Shown piece after piece: positions 53,833 through 64,000 of a stretch of 64,000 nucleotides of DNA (positions within the stretch are counted from its first letter, which is position 1; every line of letters starts with the position of its first letter). A program made the position numbers and the translations under genes. The notes under the pieces are model-generated. The model was not told where the DNA came from and ran no database searches. It saw only the letters and a list, made by a program, of their open reading frames with translations. Source of the DNA: Salvelinus alpinus (Eukaryota; Chordata; Actinopteri; Salmoniformes; Salmonidae). Where the stretch lies: NCBI RefSeq assembly GCF_045679555.1, contig NC_092098.1:20242038-20306037 (forward strand). Direction: 5' to 3'.

Positions 53833-54420
53833 TTTCTAAATCCCACATGGCGATCTCATGGAACCTTGCTGTTTTTATGTCTTGGCCACTAGGGGGAGGT
53901 GTTATTTTTATTCTGCATTAGCCTAACAGGAAATATAGAAAAAAGGAGGGAGATTCTCAGATTTACAGTAGTTTACAACAAGATTGACTAGGTATTTTCC
54001 AGGTAAACTTTTGACTCCAATGGGTCGTATAAAGCTGAAAGACAATCTTTGGCGAACCCTTTGCTACAGGGGGCAAAGCACAGACAGTGAGAGAACAATG
54101 TAGTATGCAACTGTGAGGGACAGATTTTGTCTTTGAAGCACAACTTTTTGAACTATGCATTCCAGAAAGCATCTTTAAATGTGTCAACAATGCATAAAAT
54201 TGTGGTCCTCTTTTTTTCCAGTCTTCAATGCGAAGCAAGACTGCTCAATGTGTGCTTTGCATCATCCAGAGAAAACTGATGAACATCTGACCAAATGGGT
54301 TTGTCTTGGTGTAATATAACAGCAGGCTATGAAAACTCATGTAGTTTCATCCTTCAAGACATTTAGAAGTATGAAACTTTGTCTTGACACTTTTTTATCA
54401 GGGTTATCCTTGTGTTATTG
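53833..54420. other. Gene-free spacer
   Basis: No gene recognised. The frame on the minus strand here has no known domain. Confidence 0.4.
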
Positions 54421-54421
54421 C

Positions 54422-56150
54422 TAGGGTTGCACATTTTGGGGAATATTCAGAGGTGGAAACTTTCCATGGGAATTAACGGGAATATATAGGAATATATGGA
54501 AATTCACGGAAATATATGCAAATTAATATTAATACCATTTAAATGTAGATGTTTTTTGCATTGGATATATTTACCATATCATATGGAGACAAAAACATAA
54601 ACCTTTAACCTTATCATAAGTAGACAAATTGCAAATTATTAAATCCTTCCAATAGAAAAAATATATATTTAGTTACGAATTGAACTTTAATTAAGTGAGT
54701 TGACTCTTCACATGGGATGATTTCACTGAACAACAAAACAAAGGGAATATTGAATGATCCCCAATGATCCATCGCATCTCCCAAAAACATTTTTAACATA
54801 CATCTGTAAAATGATAGTCTCGAAACTAAAGCTTTGGTTGTCTTCCTCTCAGGCTTCCATGTCTTCTCCCTGGACCTCATCAATGTCCACCTCTTGAATA
54901 TCAGACTCTGAGGCCTCATCTTCACTGTCACTTTCCAACCTTGTTGAGGATGGCTCGTTGTCAGGCTTAAAAAGCCTCAAATTTAACAGGACGGCCACCA
55001 ATTTTTCAACCCTTGTATTGGTCAGCCTGTTGCGTGCTTTGGTGTGTGTGTTCCCAAACAAGGACCAGTTGCGCTCTGAGGCGGCTGATGTTGGTGGGAT
55101 TTGGAGGATGATGGAGGCAACAGGGGGAAGAGCCTCAGATCCACAAAGTCCCTTCCACCAGGTGGTTGATGAGATATGTTGGCACAACTGCCATATTGCA
55201 TCTCCATCCCAAAGCCCTTGCTTGGAAGTGTACTTTGCAAGAACCTTGCCCTCAACCAGGCCAAGGTGGCCAGACATGGTAGTAATGAAACCATAGGCCT
55301 TGTTGATCTCTGCACCAGACAGGATGCTCTTGCCAGCATACTTGGGGTCCAACATGTCTGCTGCAGCGTGTAGGCAGAAGTCTTCTCGCTTTTTGATGTA
55401 TTTCAGAACTGCAGTTTTCTCTGCTTGGAGCAACAGTGAAGTGGGCAGGGCAGTACGGATTTCTTCTCTTACATCTGCAAGCAGAGTCTGAACATCAGAC
55501 AGGATGGCATTGTCTCCCTCAATCAGTGCAATTGCTACTGCTATATGTTCCAGGAGTTTCAGGCTGCTTACCACTCTCTCCCAAAATACATCATCCAGGA
55601 GGATCCTCTTGATGGGGCTGTCCATATCAGTAGACTGTGATATGGCCATTTCTTGGAGACAATTCCCCTCCAGGAGACTGTCAAACATGATGACAACACC
55701 ACCCCAACGGGTGTTGCTGGGCAGCTTCAATGTGGTGCTCTTATTCTTCTCACTTTGCTTGGTGAGGTAGATTGCTGCTATAATTTGATGACCTTTCACA
55801 TACCTAACCATTTCCTCGGCTCCCCTGTAGAGTGTATCCATTGTTTTCAGTGCCATGATGTCCTTGAGGAGCAGATTCAATGCATGAGAAGCACAGCCAA
55901 TGGGTGTGATGTGAGGGTAGAACTCCTCCACTTTAGACCAAGCAGCCTTCATGTTCGCAGCATTGTCTGTCACCAGTGCAAATACCTTCTGTGGTCCAAG
56001 GTCATTGATGACTGCCTTCAGCTCATCTGCAATGTAGAGACCGGTGTGTCTGTTGTCCCTTGTGTCTGTGCTCTTGTAGAATACTGGTTGAGGGGTGTCT
56101 GCAACAAGTGACAATTTGGCTAATTTGACTGATTTGGACTTCAAAGACTG
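54422..56150 (-). mobile_element. hAT transposon, 5' part missing
   Basis: The 3' terminus is near 54422-54500 (GGTTGCACATTTTGGGGAAT and repeated GGAATATAT/GGAAATTC motifs). It is followed on the minus strand by the transposase. The N-terminal BED-finger region and 5' end were not found to the right. Confidence 0.8.
54849..56144 (-). CDS. hAT transposase, C-terminal 431 residues, open frame
   Basis: Open for 431 codons without a stop. This is the RNase-H-like catalytic and dimerisation part of a hAT transposase. Visible in order: the first acidic motif LVTDNAANMKAAW near residue 60, and IGCASHALNLLLKDI (the C-x2-H pair) near 83. Next come NTRWGGVV near 145 and SAASERNWSLFGNTHTKARN near 355, with the catalytic glutamate. 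The hAT C-terminal dimerisation end is RLTNTRVEKLVAVLLNLRLF. The tail is acidic (ESDSEDEASESDIQEVDIDE). The usual family length is 600 or more; the BED zinc finger is missing, so the first ATG is probably internal. The long open frame suggests a relatively young copy, but a transposon remnant rather than a host gene. Confidence 0.88.
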   Translation of the reverse strand: MKSKSVKLAKLSLVADTPQPVFYKSTDTRDNRHTGLYIADELKAVINDLGPQKVFALVTDNAANMKAAWSKVEEFYPHITPIGCASHALNLLLKDIMALKTMDTLYRGAEEMVRYVKGHQIIAAIYLTKQSEKNKSTTLKLPSNTRWGGVVIMFDSLLEGNCLQEMAISQSTDMDSPIKRILLDDVFWERVVSSLKLLEHIAVAIALIEGDNAILSDVQTLLADVREEIRTALPTSLLLQAEKTAVLKYIKKREDFCLHAAADMLDPKYAGKSILSGAEINKAYGFITTMSGHLGLVEGKVLAKYTSKQGLWDGDAIWQLCQHISSTTWWKGLCGSEALPPVASIILQIPPTSAASERNWSLFGNTHTKARNRLTNTRVEKLVAVLLNLRLFKPDNEPSSTRLESDSEDEASESDIQEVDIDEVQGEDMEA

Positions 56151-56474
56151 CCATTATTGTAATGTTTAATATTACAACATTGATGTGTGATACCTTTTTA
56201 TCAACACATACGTTTTTGCAAATGTATGCCTTTATTACTATCTGATTTATATTGACTGAATACTCAACGATGATTAACACCACAGTTATGTGTGCTTCTG
56301 TCAGGGTTGTGGTCAAATGCATGTCATTTAAAGTCAATTGAACAATTGAACAAAAATCCAATTCAATTTGAAAATGTTCCTAATTGCAAAATCATGTAAC
56401 AGAATGTGGGTATTCCAGAAGTGTAATTTACATGTAAATAAACATAACCCTGTTTTATGTTTTTAATACTGCAG

Positions 56475-56588
56475 ATAGAATGCTCTGTGTGCCAGAGATG
56501 GTACCATTCAGCTTGTCTGGAGATGACAAAGAAGGACTTCAACAAAGGCAAAGTAGAAAATGATTGGAAGGGGCCTCATTGCTGTTAA
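56475..56588 (+). pseudogene. Orphan exon-like half of a PHD-type zinc finger
   Basis: After a good acceptor (TTTTTAATACTGCAG) the frame reads IECSVCQRWYHSACLEM, then a lysine-rich stretch and ENDWKGPHCC and a stop. The C-x2-C-x2-W-Y-H-x3-C pattern and closing W-x3-H-C-C fit the second half of a PHD finger. No matching first half was found upstream. It may be the last exon of an unrecognised gene or a transposon-carried fragment. Confidence 0.4.
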
Positions 56589-56589
56589 A

Positions 56590-57580
56590 TTAGAGACGTA
56601 TAAATAAATGACTGTTGTGCCTTGAAACTACTTTAAAATGAGGAACTGTTGCACTCAAAATGCGAAAATTGATTTGGCATACAATTTAAGATTGTAAACA
56701 TTGTACAACTTTATGTAAACAGTGTCTAACTTCATATAGAACAAATTGCATTTGAAATTAACATTTCTTTAAAGTTATTGCAAATGTATGCATATTTTCA
56801 CTTTTTTTCTGAGACAATCACTGAATTAGATTTCTTCATCTTTAAATGCAATATTTGAGATTTTATGTATTTCTATCAAATCAAAACTGAAATTTATACT
56901 AAAAGCAAAAGTTTGTAAAAGTATACTAGACATTTATAGACTAAATCATACTTAGTTTGATATTTATTTGACAAACAGTGAATTAGTTATTGATTTATAC
57001 CGCTTTAAATGGAATTTTATATCTTTTTTTTTTTAAGCAGCAAATCGTTTTATGATTAGTGATCATCCTTTGAGTGAAAGTGAAAGAGAACAAAAGAGAA
57101 TATAATGATTCCTATACATCTGAGGACTGTGGGTATTAGAATACCAAAGATTATCAGTCAAAACTTTTTTCTGTTAAGTGACAAGGAAAAAGCATACTGT
57201 CCTCACCTACCAAAGTGCATGGTTAGAGAATAAACTGAAGTGAATTGGCTCTTATTTTATTTCCATTTCCTCAGAAAATGGTTGAAAACCTTGTTTACTA
57301 GGTCAGCAAAGTAACATTGTACATTTACTGAAAAACATAATTGAACAAACCAAAACATGGGTTGCATTCAGCCAGTAAACAATGTTGCTATGTTTCGCCA
57401 AAAGACATACTCCCATACTCGCGAAAACAGTGTGTACCATTCTTTACTACTACCACTGAAGTAAGTAGAAGATGAAAGCAGGAACCACATGGAATGAAGT
57501 CCAGAAAACCGCGTAGAACAGAGTTCCCTGGAGTGAAGATGAACCGCTGAGGACCTTTGCTCCACTAGGAGCTGAAAAAG
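56590..57580. other. Gene-free AT-rich spacer
   Basis: Very AT-rich; no gene or terminal repeat recognised. Confidence 0.45.
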
Positions 57581-57581
57581 T

Positions 57582-58218
57582 ATACTGAACAAAAATATAA
57601 ACATGCAACAATTTCAACAATTTTACAGTTCATATATGGAAATCAGTCAATTGAAAAATTCATTAGGCCCTAATATATGGATTTCACATGACTGGAAATA
57701 GAGATATGAATCTGTTGGTCACAGATACCAAAAAAATAAATAATTGGCCTCAGGATCTAGTCACGGTATGTTTGAGCATTCAAATTGCTGTGTATGGTGG
57801 CTTATCCAAACTGTGTATGGTGGCTTATGGTAGAGAAATTAACATTCAATTCTCTGGCGGACATTCCTGCAGTCAGCATGCCAATTGCCAAACTTCAAAT
57901 CCATCTGTGGCATTGTGTTGTGTGCCAAAACTTCACATTTTAGAGTGGCGTTATTGTCCCCAGCACAAGGTGCACCTGTGTAATGATCATGCTGTTTAAT
58001 CAACTTCTTGATATGCCACACCTGTCAGGTGGATTTCTTGGCGAAAGACAAATGCTCACTTACATGGATGTAAACAACTTTCTGCATAAAATTTGAGAGA
58101 AATACGTTTTTTGTGCGTATGGAACATTTCTGGGACCTTTTATTTCAGCTCATGAAACTAACACTTTACACATTGCAACCAACACTTTACATGTTGCGTT
58201 TATATTTTTGTTCAGTAT
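57582..58218. mobile_element. Tc1-type MITE, about 640 bp
   Basis: Inverted ends ATACTGAACAAAAATATAAA and TTTATATTTTTGTTCAGTAT. The interior is non-coding. A common salmonid element. Confidence 0.88.
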
Positions 58219-59554
58219 ATATACAAATATACAGAGGCTTTCCATTTTCACCATGAGACAAAATTATTTCTGGCAAGCTTAAATTCACATGCGAGAAACC
58301 ATACCTTTGCTCTAAAAAGACCATTATTCAGTGGGAACAGCTTAGCTCATCATAGCAGACAACAGTTCTCTATGAATCTTTTCATGTTTCTCTGCAATGT
58401 TGAACTGTGTGGTGAACAATATCAGCCAGGGGCCTGTTGCACAAAACTAGGATAAGGGATTAAGCCAGGATATCTTGGTGATCCTGGCTCAATTGATCCG
58501 TAATCCGGTTGCACTAAAGATGGATAGGGGGCAGGAGGATATGTTATGGTATAAATTACCATGGAGATTTATTCTGTGGAGCTAGCCTGCTCCAGACCAG
58601 GCTAAATTCCAGGATCTATTTAATCTCATCCCTAATGTCAGTCAGCAGTCACCACAAATGGAAACCAATAGTTATTTCACTGCTCACTATACATTGTTAT
58701 CACATATAACTAGACCCACTGTTATTTAAACGTTTGTGATCATTAATTTCAATGATTTTGGATAAAAAATGATTTTTAGATGATGTTGCTATCATTAGAT
58801 AATTTACAGTTTCCCATAGACTATAAGGCTATATATAAAATGATAGAATATTAGGGCCACAGAGGGGAAAAAAACACAAGTCATAATATTGTAACCAGTT
58901 GTTTTAAAGGAGGACAGTTGTTAAAATGACAGATGTGGGGCATTTCGTGAAATTGTACTTCAGTATGGTTTCATAAACAAAGACATGCTGATGTGCCAGA
59001 ATATTAAGTATCACATTGTCATAAGTATCAAAACTGTAAAAACAATATGTAGCTTTTCTGCAGAAAGAACCAGCCTCATAAATTTATGACTTTATCCTTT
59101 TTCTTCAGTGTGGCCCTAGTACTCTGTCATATAAACAAATACACATTCCATATGAATATAAAAACACAATGTGTAACATTATGTTCCTTTATTGAATAAG
59201 GACAAAACAAAGCAGGTAAACCATCAGCTCCTTTCGAAACTGAAGTCACAGTGACTCTACAAGATGGAAAGCACAGAATCCAAGCATATTATACAAAATG
59301 ATACATACACATTCAAAGGTCTGTATATAACACACCCTGCATGTCTGCACACTAAAATAAATGCAGGACAAATCCATACACATCAACTGAACAGACAAAT
59401 GAATGGATGCAGTAGCCTCCCTGCAGCCTTGTATTACACACAGTATACCGCACAAACATCATAAGAGGCCAAATTCGTCAAAAAACGAACCCAAAAAAAC
59501 CCAAATTCCTCTGCCACCGCAGGACATATTTAACCAAAATTGAAAGCACACATA

Positions 59555-60902
59555 CTAACTAAAATAATTCAACACATATTGGTCCCTCAGCAGCCGACCA
59601 CTGTCGTCATCAGGGAAGATTGCCGGATTGTCCCAGTCCATGGCTGGTGGCACTCTGGGGGCCCTCTCCTTCCTCAGGCAGGCCACATTGTGGAGGACAG
59701 CACAAGCCACAGTAATATCACATGCCCTAACAGGGCTGACCCTTAATTTGTGAAGGCAGTGAAAGCGTGCCTTCAGGAGGCCAAAGGTCATTTCAACTCT
59801 GGCCCTGGTCCTGGCATGGGCATGGTTGTAGGCCTGCTGTGCTTCCTGGGGGTCTGTGAAAGGTGTCAGGAGAAAAGGCTGGCAGCCATACCCCCTGTCT
59901 CCCAGCAACACACCAGAGAATTCACCTGTCAACACAAAATCTCATCATTACTACCTCATAAACACAGTGATATTCTTGACACAGCCATGATGGTTATAAA
60001 TAGGGGTTGTGTGGCTTACCTTGTGATAGGCACTGATAGATTTCAGAGGCCCGAAAGATTCTGGAGTCATGGACTGAGCCAGGCCATTTTGCCACAACAT
60101 TGCTGATCACACAGTCAGCATTGCAGACCATCTGAAATCATAAGATGAGGAATATTACACCAATCAATGCACATCACTGGCAATGCAGAGTGTTCGTCAA
60201 TGGACAATATCAAAAAGTTATGTTCACCTGAACATTAATGCTGTGAAAGGATTTCCTATTCACAAAATCGGCCTCATGGGCACCTGAGGGGGCTTTTATC
60301 CTTATGTGTGTGCAGTCCACTGCACCAATGACATTGGGGAAACCTGTCACACAAAGTAATGAGTATCCTACTATGTGTTAACAGTTGTCCTGTAATTTGT
60401 AGATCCTCTTACCTGCAATCCTATAGAACTCCTCTTTGATGTCACAGAGTCTTCTGTGGCCAGGGAAGGAGATGAAGACATCTGCTAATGCTTTGATAGC
60501 CAGACACACACTCCTTATTGTGCGGCAAATTGTGGCCTTGTTCAGCTGTTCTGCATCCCCCACTGAGTACAGGAAGGCTCCACTAGCAAAAAAGCGCAAG
60601 GCCACACAAACCATTTGCTCCACACTCAGTGCATGGCTCCGTGCAGTGCGGTGCTTAATCCTGGGACCCAGTAGTCTGCATAGATACCTGATGCCATCTG
60701 CAGAAAACCTGTATCTTTCATATAGATGGTCATCAGGGAAGGCCAGTGGGTCCAACCGGTCCCTGAAGACCCTTTCTCGCCTGAAGGCTCTCCTCAGCAC
60801 AAGTGCTTCTTCATCCACCACATCTCGCACGAATGGGCATGCCATTGTCAGAGCAGAAAGGAACACACAATTTTGGGCCTTCATATAGGCTAGTGGCCAC
60901 AC
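59555..60902 (-). CDS. HARBI1-type DDE transposase/nuclease
   Basis: Four exons on the minus strand: 60902-60413, 60343-60228, 60131-60020 and 59925-59555, giving 362 residues (343 from the second ATG at 60845, [15 protein letters not shown], an equally likely start). It would cut and join DNA for the Harbinger element, together with the Myb-like partner. Visible parts are a helical N-terminal region ([20 protein letters not shown]), then a helix-turn-helix-like [20 protein letters not shown]. The DDE residues sit in [26 protein letters not shown] and [30 protein letters not shown] lies between the second and third. Length and order match fish and mammalian HARBI1. No stop or frameshift was seen. 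It is a transposon gene, related to but not the same as the host harbi1. Confidence 0.93.
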
Positions 60903-61065
60903 CTGGTGCTGGGGGGGTGGGCAAAAGAGGGCGATGCCTTATAACGATGACTTGGTTGTACTGATTGCTGGGAAAATAAAAAAAAACTTAGAAAGATGCC
61001 ACCGTCCTGTGTGCTCACAATAAGAGCTCATATGTCATGGCTCACTTGACTTTACGAGAATATAC

Positions 61066-62205
61066 CTAATTTTTATTTTGAGCTGTGTCATCTTCTTGGA
61101 GCTGGGGGAGGAAAGAAAAATAATGATTAATACATTTGTGTTACAGTTAGCATACAGTGTACATTGAAGGCATATCTCACCTCCCTCTCAAGTTTTTTTA
61201 TTTCAAGGTCCAGTTTCCTAATTGTCCTCTTTTTTATTTCGGACTCCAGTGCAAGATTTTCCATCTTTTTCTTCTTGTACTGAATGTCTATGTCTGCCAG
61301 TTCTATTTGGCGCCGGAGGTGGTTGCCATACAACTTTCTGATAGCTTGTGAGCTCTGTGAACACAATACAATTAGCGCAGCTGGAATTTGGCAGGATGTG
61401 GTGTCCTTTTATTAATACGCACTATGTTGCCAGGCTGGTTTTCCCACTGTATAGCATCTGGGTCCTGTAAAAGAAATTAGATTTTTTGATTTTGATGAGG
61501 ACTCCTCACCATTGTAGAGTAAATAGTACTTTCACAGTCTTAACATGATACCTCATGCCTTCTGGAATCCAGAGAGATGGTCTCCTCCTCATCATCGTCT
61601 CCATCATGTGCTGTTGCTGCTGCACTGGGGCCTTCACCCTATCACATTTAATCGGATTCATATTGAAGCTAGTAGACAAGACATGCCAGGCCTACAGTAT
61701 GCCTTTGATGGAGTACTCACTGGATCAGCATCGTCTGGTGCTTGTGCTGGTGGCTCTAACAGGAACACAGTGCTGCCAGACACTGCAAGGCAATAGGTAA
61801 ACCAAAGTCAGACAGTCCAAATTGATTCAATATGAATGTGGTTGTATCCCATGTAGAGATGGAAGGACATACCTTGAATGAAGCGGGTGGCATCTTGGGA
61901 GGAACCTATGCTCGTCTCTTTCCCCCCAGGGATCCCCTCTAAGACGGGCCTGCCTTTATTTAGCTCCAAGGCCATGTCCTCTGCTGGGGTAAGGTCAGCC
62001 TTTGGTGACCCACCACCCGTGCCTTGTCTGTGGGTATTCTTTTTCACTGCTAAAACAGTACAGACAATGTGTGAGCAGGCACCTTCTGGGTACAATATAT
62101 GCTTGTGCTTTGTTAAATATTAGTCAGGGACCATACCATTCTGCAGAATGTTCTTGTATTTGATTTTGACCTGCTGCCATGTCCGTTTTGGCCCGTTCAT
62201 GTTTA

Positions 62206-62263
<58 letters not shown>

Positions 62264-62682
62264 TTAATGGAGTCACACTGCAAAAAATTACTTGGTATTT
62301 TTGTCTTGTTTTCAGTAAAAATATCAAAAAATGTATCATAGCTTTATACAGTGTGATGGAGTTACTTTACACAATTTCACTCATATCTGCAGTGCATTTC
62401 AATTAAAAATTTAACCGTTTCATAATTACAGTACAACTGCATTTTTGGAGATGTGAATTAAATATTTGAATTGTAATTGTGATGTTTCAGCGGAGCGGTG
62501 AGTGTGTAATTGTGCACTACTTACGCATTCAGGCGGTCTGCAATACTTTGCCACGCTTTTTCTCTTTGCTTTATCACTGTGGCGGTGTTGCCTTTCTTCT
62601 TAATTATATCTTTTACCTCCTCGTATGCCTCCATGAGGATTTGTGCTTCCGACGGGGAAAAGTACGCGGCTCTAGTTGCCAT
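61066..62682 (-). CDS. Myb/SANT-like DNA-binding partner of Harbinger
   Basis: Eight exons on the minus strand: 62682-62525, 62207-62137, 62049-61873, 61782-61721, 61638-61552, 61464-61423, 61354-61181 and 61101-61066, giving 268 residues. The N-terminal 85 residues form a Myb/SANT-like fold (FSPSEAQILMEAYEEVKDII, KAWQSIADRLNALN, KRTWQQVKIKYKNILQN). The middle is low-complexity and acidic (HDGDDDEEETISLDS). The C-terminal exon is a charged coiled coil (LYGNHLRRQIELADIDIQYK, KKRTIRKLDLEIKKLEREV). In known Harbinger systems such a partner binds the ends and brings the nuclease into the nucleus; that role is inferred here. Exon 3 has a TAGCAG (NAGNAG) acceptor, so one alanine is optional. Intron 1 ends in the CA/TG microsatellite. 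Confidence 0.85.
62211..62262. repeat. (CA)26 microsatellite abutting a splice acceptor
   Basis: Perfect CA repeat. On the minus strand it is a TG run that ends directly in the TAG acceptor of exon 2 of the Myb-like gene, in place of a polypyrimidine tract. Confidence 0.95.
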
Positions 62683-62911
62683 GGTAAATCATTTAATCTG
62701 TGATCTGTGGCGGGGTCTATTTGAGTGAGCCGTGAGCGCGCACCTATCCAGGATTGGTTTCACCTGGCTTAATGAATCCGTGTCTGCTCATCCTGGCTTG
62801 GTCTTTGTGCAACCAATTAAGCCTGGACGCACATGTTTTTGGCTTCATTGAGCTCAGCTGAGTCATTTATCCCGGATGTCTTAATTCTACTTTTGTGCAA
62901 CAGGCCCCTGG

Positions 62912-63307
62912 TCTCAGACTAGACGTAACATAGCAAATATAAATCCGGGACACTCAAATTAGTATGTCACGTTACATTTACATTTTAGTTATGCAGAGCG
63001 ACTTACAGGAGCAATCACGGTTAAGTGCCTTGCTCAAGGGGACAAAGATTTTTTTAAAACATTTGGTTACATAAAACAGGTTACTTGAGGCAAAAACTAA
63101 AAAGGAGGGAGGTTGGTCAGGGTGGGGGCGTAGAAAAACAAACGTCTAGCAACCCAAAGGTTGCGTGTTCGAATCTCATCAGGGACCACTTAGGAATTTT
63201 AATGAATTAATACATACAAAATGTAACATATACTAAATGTATGGAGACAGATTTACATTTATTATGTTACGTCTACCCCAGAGTCCTAATTCTGGGCTCA
63301 CAGGCGT
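62912..63307. mobile_element. SINE remnants
   Basis: 62972-63040 carries an L2/SINE-type tail (AGAGCGACTTACAGGAGCAA, AAGTGCCTTGCTCAAGG). 63145-63180 has a tRNA B-box-like AAAGGTTGCGTGTTCGAATC. Fragmentary. Confidence 0.6.
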
Positions 63308-63795
63308 GGGCTTGATTCAATCAGATCCTCCTTAACCCGTGATAACTGACAACTGCATAGCAGTTCCATTGTTTATTATTTAGGCGATGTTGGGGGTGTA
63401 ACTGTGTTGGAGCTGTGAAATCAGCAAGTGGCTCCCATTATACCTATCGTGGACATTGACATTGGATGCACAAGTCACATTAGGATAAATCCCACGCAGC
63501 CTGTTACAAGTTCAAACACTGGAATGTGTGTTGTAATCTACACCTCAATTAGGCTGATATCAACCCTTATTATGTTTCACGATTTCCATAAAGCCTACAC
63601 TTTCTCGTTCTGAACTTCTAACGCGAGAGGGATTTAAGGACGGATGTGGTTTCGTGACAATGACAAGAGCAGCCGCTCACAGATTTGATAGCTTCAACGC
63701 AGTTACACCTCGACATTGCCTAAATAATAACAATGCAACTGCTATGCAGTTGTCAGTTATCCTGGGTTAGCTCCAGAACTGATTGAATCTTAGCC
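63308..63795. mobile_element. MITE with about 60-bp inverted ends
   Basis: The left end TTGATTCAATCAGATCCTCC, with AACTGACAACTGCATAGCAG following, mirrors the right GCTATGCAGTTGTCAGTTAT and CAGAACTGATTGAATC. About 490 bases, non-coding, homologous to 34429-35455. Confidence 0.85.
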
Positions 63796-64000
63796 TAAAT
63801 TGAACATAAACTTCACTTCAGTTAGACTTAACATCCTCTACAGAAAGGCTTGAACCTCCTCTTCATCTCCTCAATTAAAAGCCCTTGTTTTTTTTAAAGG
63901 ACAGAAAAAAAGGCTTGCTGCCGAGCTTTTAATGGAAGTCATTGCAGAATTCTAACTCCCGGGCACAAAGCTGAAATCATTGAAAAAAGCATCAAGGCCC
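63796..64000. other. Window end
   Basis: No gene recognised in the last 200 bases. Confidence 0.4.

Larger units (their letters stand above)
58426..62911 (-). mobile_element. PIF/Harbinger transposon with two open genes
   Basis: About 4.5 kb bounded by 21-base perfect inverted ends: CCAGGGGCCTGTTGCACAAA(A) on the left and its exact complement on the right. The exact target duplication (normally 3 bases) cannot be fixed because the termini are symmetrical. Both genes lie on the minus strand: a Myb/SANT-like protein at 62682-61066, then a HARBI1-type nuclease at 60902-59555. Every intron has GT/AG ends and every phase matches. By reading, this is a coding-intact copy. Confidence 0.93.

Noticed and set aside
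54958-56111. Plus-strand frames of 88-152 residues
   Set aside because: Opposite-strand shadows of the hAT transposase read on the minus strand.

Overview
The window is genomic DNA from a salmonid fish. Four host genes with vertebrate-type introns are present. One encodes an ependymin that closely matches salmonid brain ependymin. The spacers are packed with repeats typical of Salmonidae: HpaI-type SINEs, a long tRNA-headed SINE of the SlmI kind, Tc1-like transposons and their MITEs, hAT elements, L2 and L1-like LINEs, and a PIF/Harbinger element. The genus cannot be settled from the sequence.

Host genes lie in the left half. (1) 1572-7619, plus strand: the last 16 exons of a class I myosin, best read as myo1c; its N-terminal half lies left of the window. 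(2) 9050-10156, minus strand: a four-exon secreted four-helix cytokine of the IL-6/CNTF-CLCF1-LIF (fish M17) kind, with an untranslated first exon and a TATA-like box near 10.8 kb. It converges on myo1c. (3) 17880-19659, plus: complete six-exon ependymin (epd). (4) 23817-33812, plus: complete six-exon pannexin-1 (panx1) with conserved channel residues and a conserved caspase site. I see no joint pathway among the four: they are a motor, a cytokine, a brain extracellular glycoprotein and an ATP-release channel. No host gene was recognised after about 34 kb.

The right half, 34-64 kb, is mobile DNA. A Tc1-like element (36301-42774) holds a hAT-like element, which holds an L2 LINE with a 905-codon open frame. 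The same Tc1 copy also holds a SINE, which holds a hAT MITE. A second Tc1-like copy (43452-45676) has its middle replaced by a LINE. A 26-copy 20-bp minisatellite lies at 49.06-49.58 kb. A Tc1-like element at 49.8-51.6 kb is folded back on itself, and a truncated Tc1 and a hAT transposase follow. The window ends with a 4.5-kb PIF/Harbinger transposon (58426-62911). Both of its genes, a HARBI1-type DDE nuclease and a Myb/SANT-like partner, read open through all proposed splice junctions.

The most notable structure is a 707-bp inverted duplication (40745-41451 against 47633-48339). By direct reading it has 2 mismatches. It copies a segment that already contained SINE/Tc1 and Tc1/hAT junctions, so an assembled mosaic was duplicated, very recently or with later homogenisation, or the assembly is wrong there. 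I recognised no retroviral or LTR element, Polinton, CRISPR array, rRNA or free-standing tRNA gene. Exon limits are read by eye from GT/AG signals and reading phase; element ends are approximate unless a target-site duplication is given.
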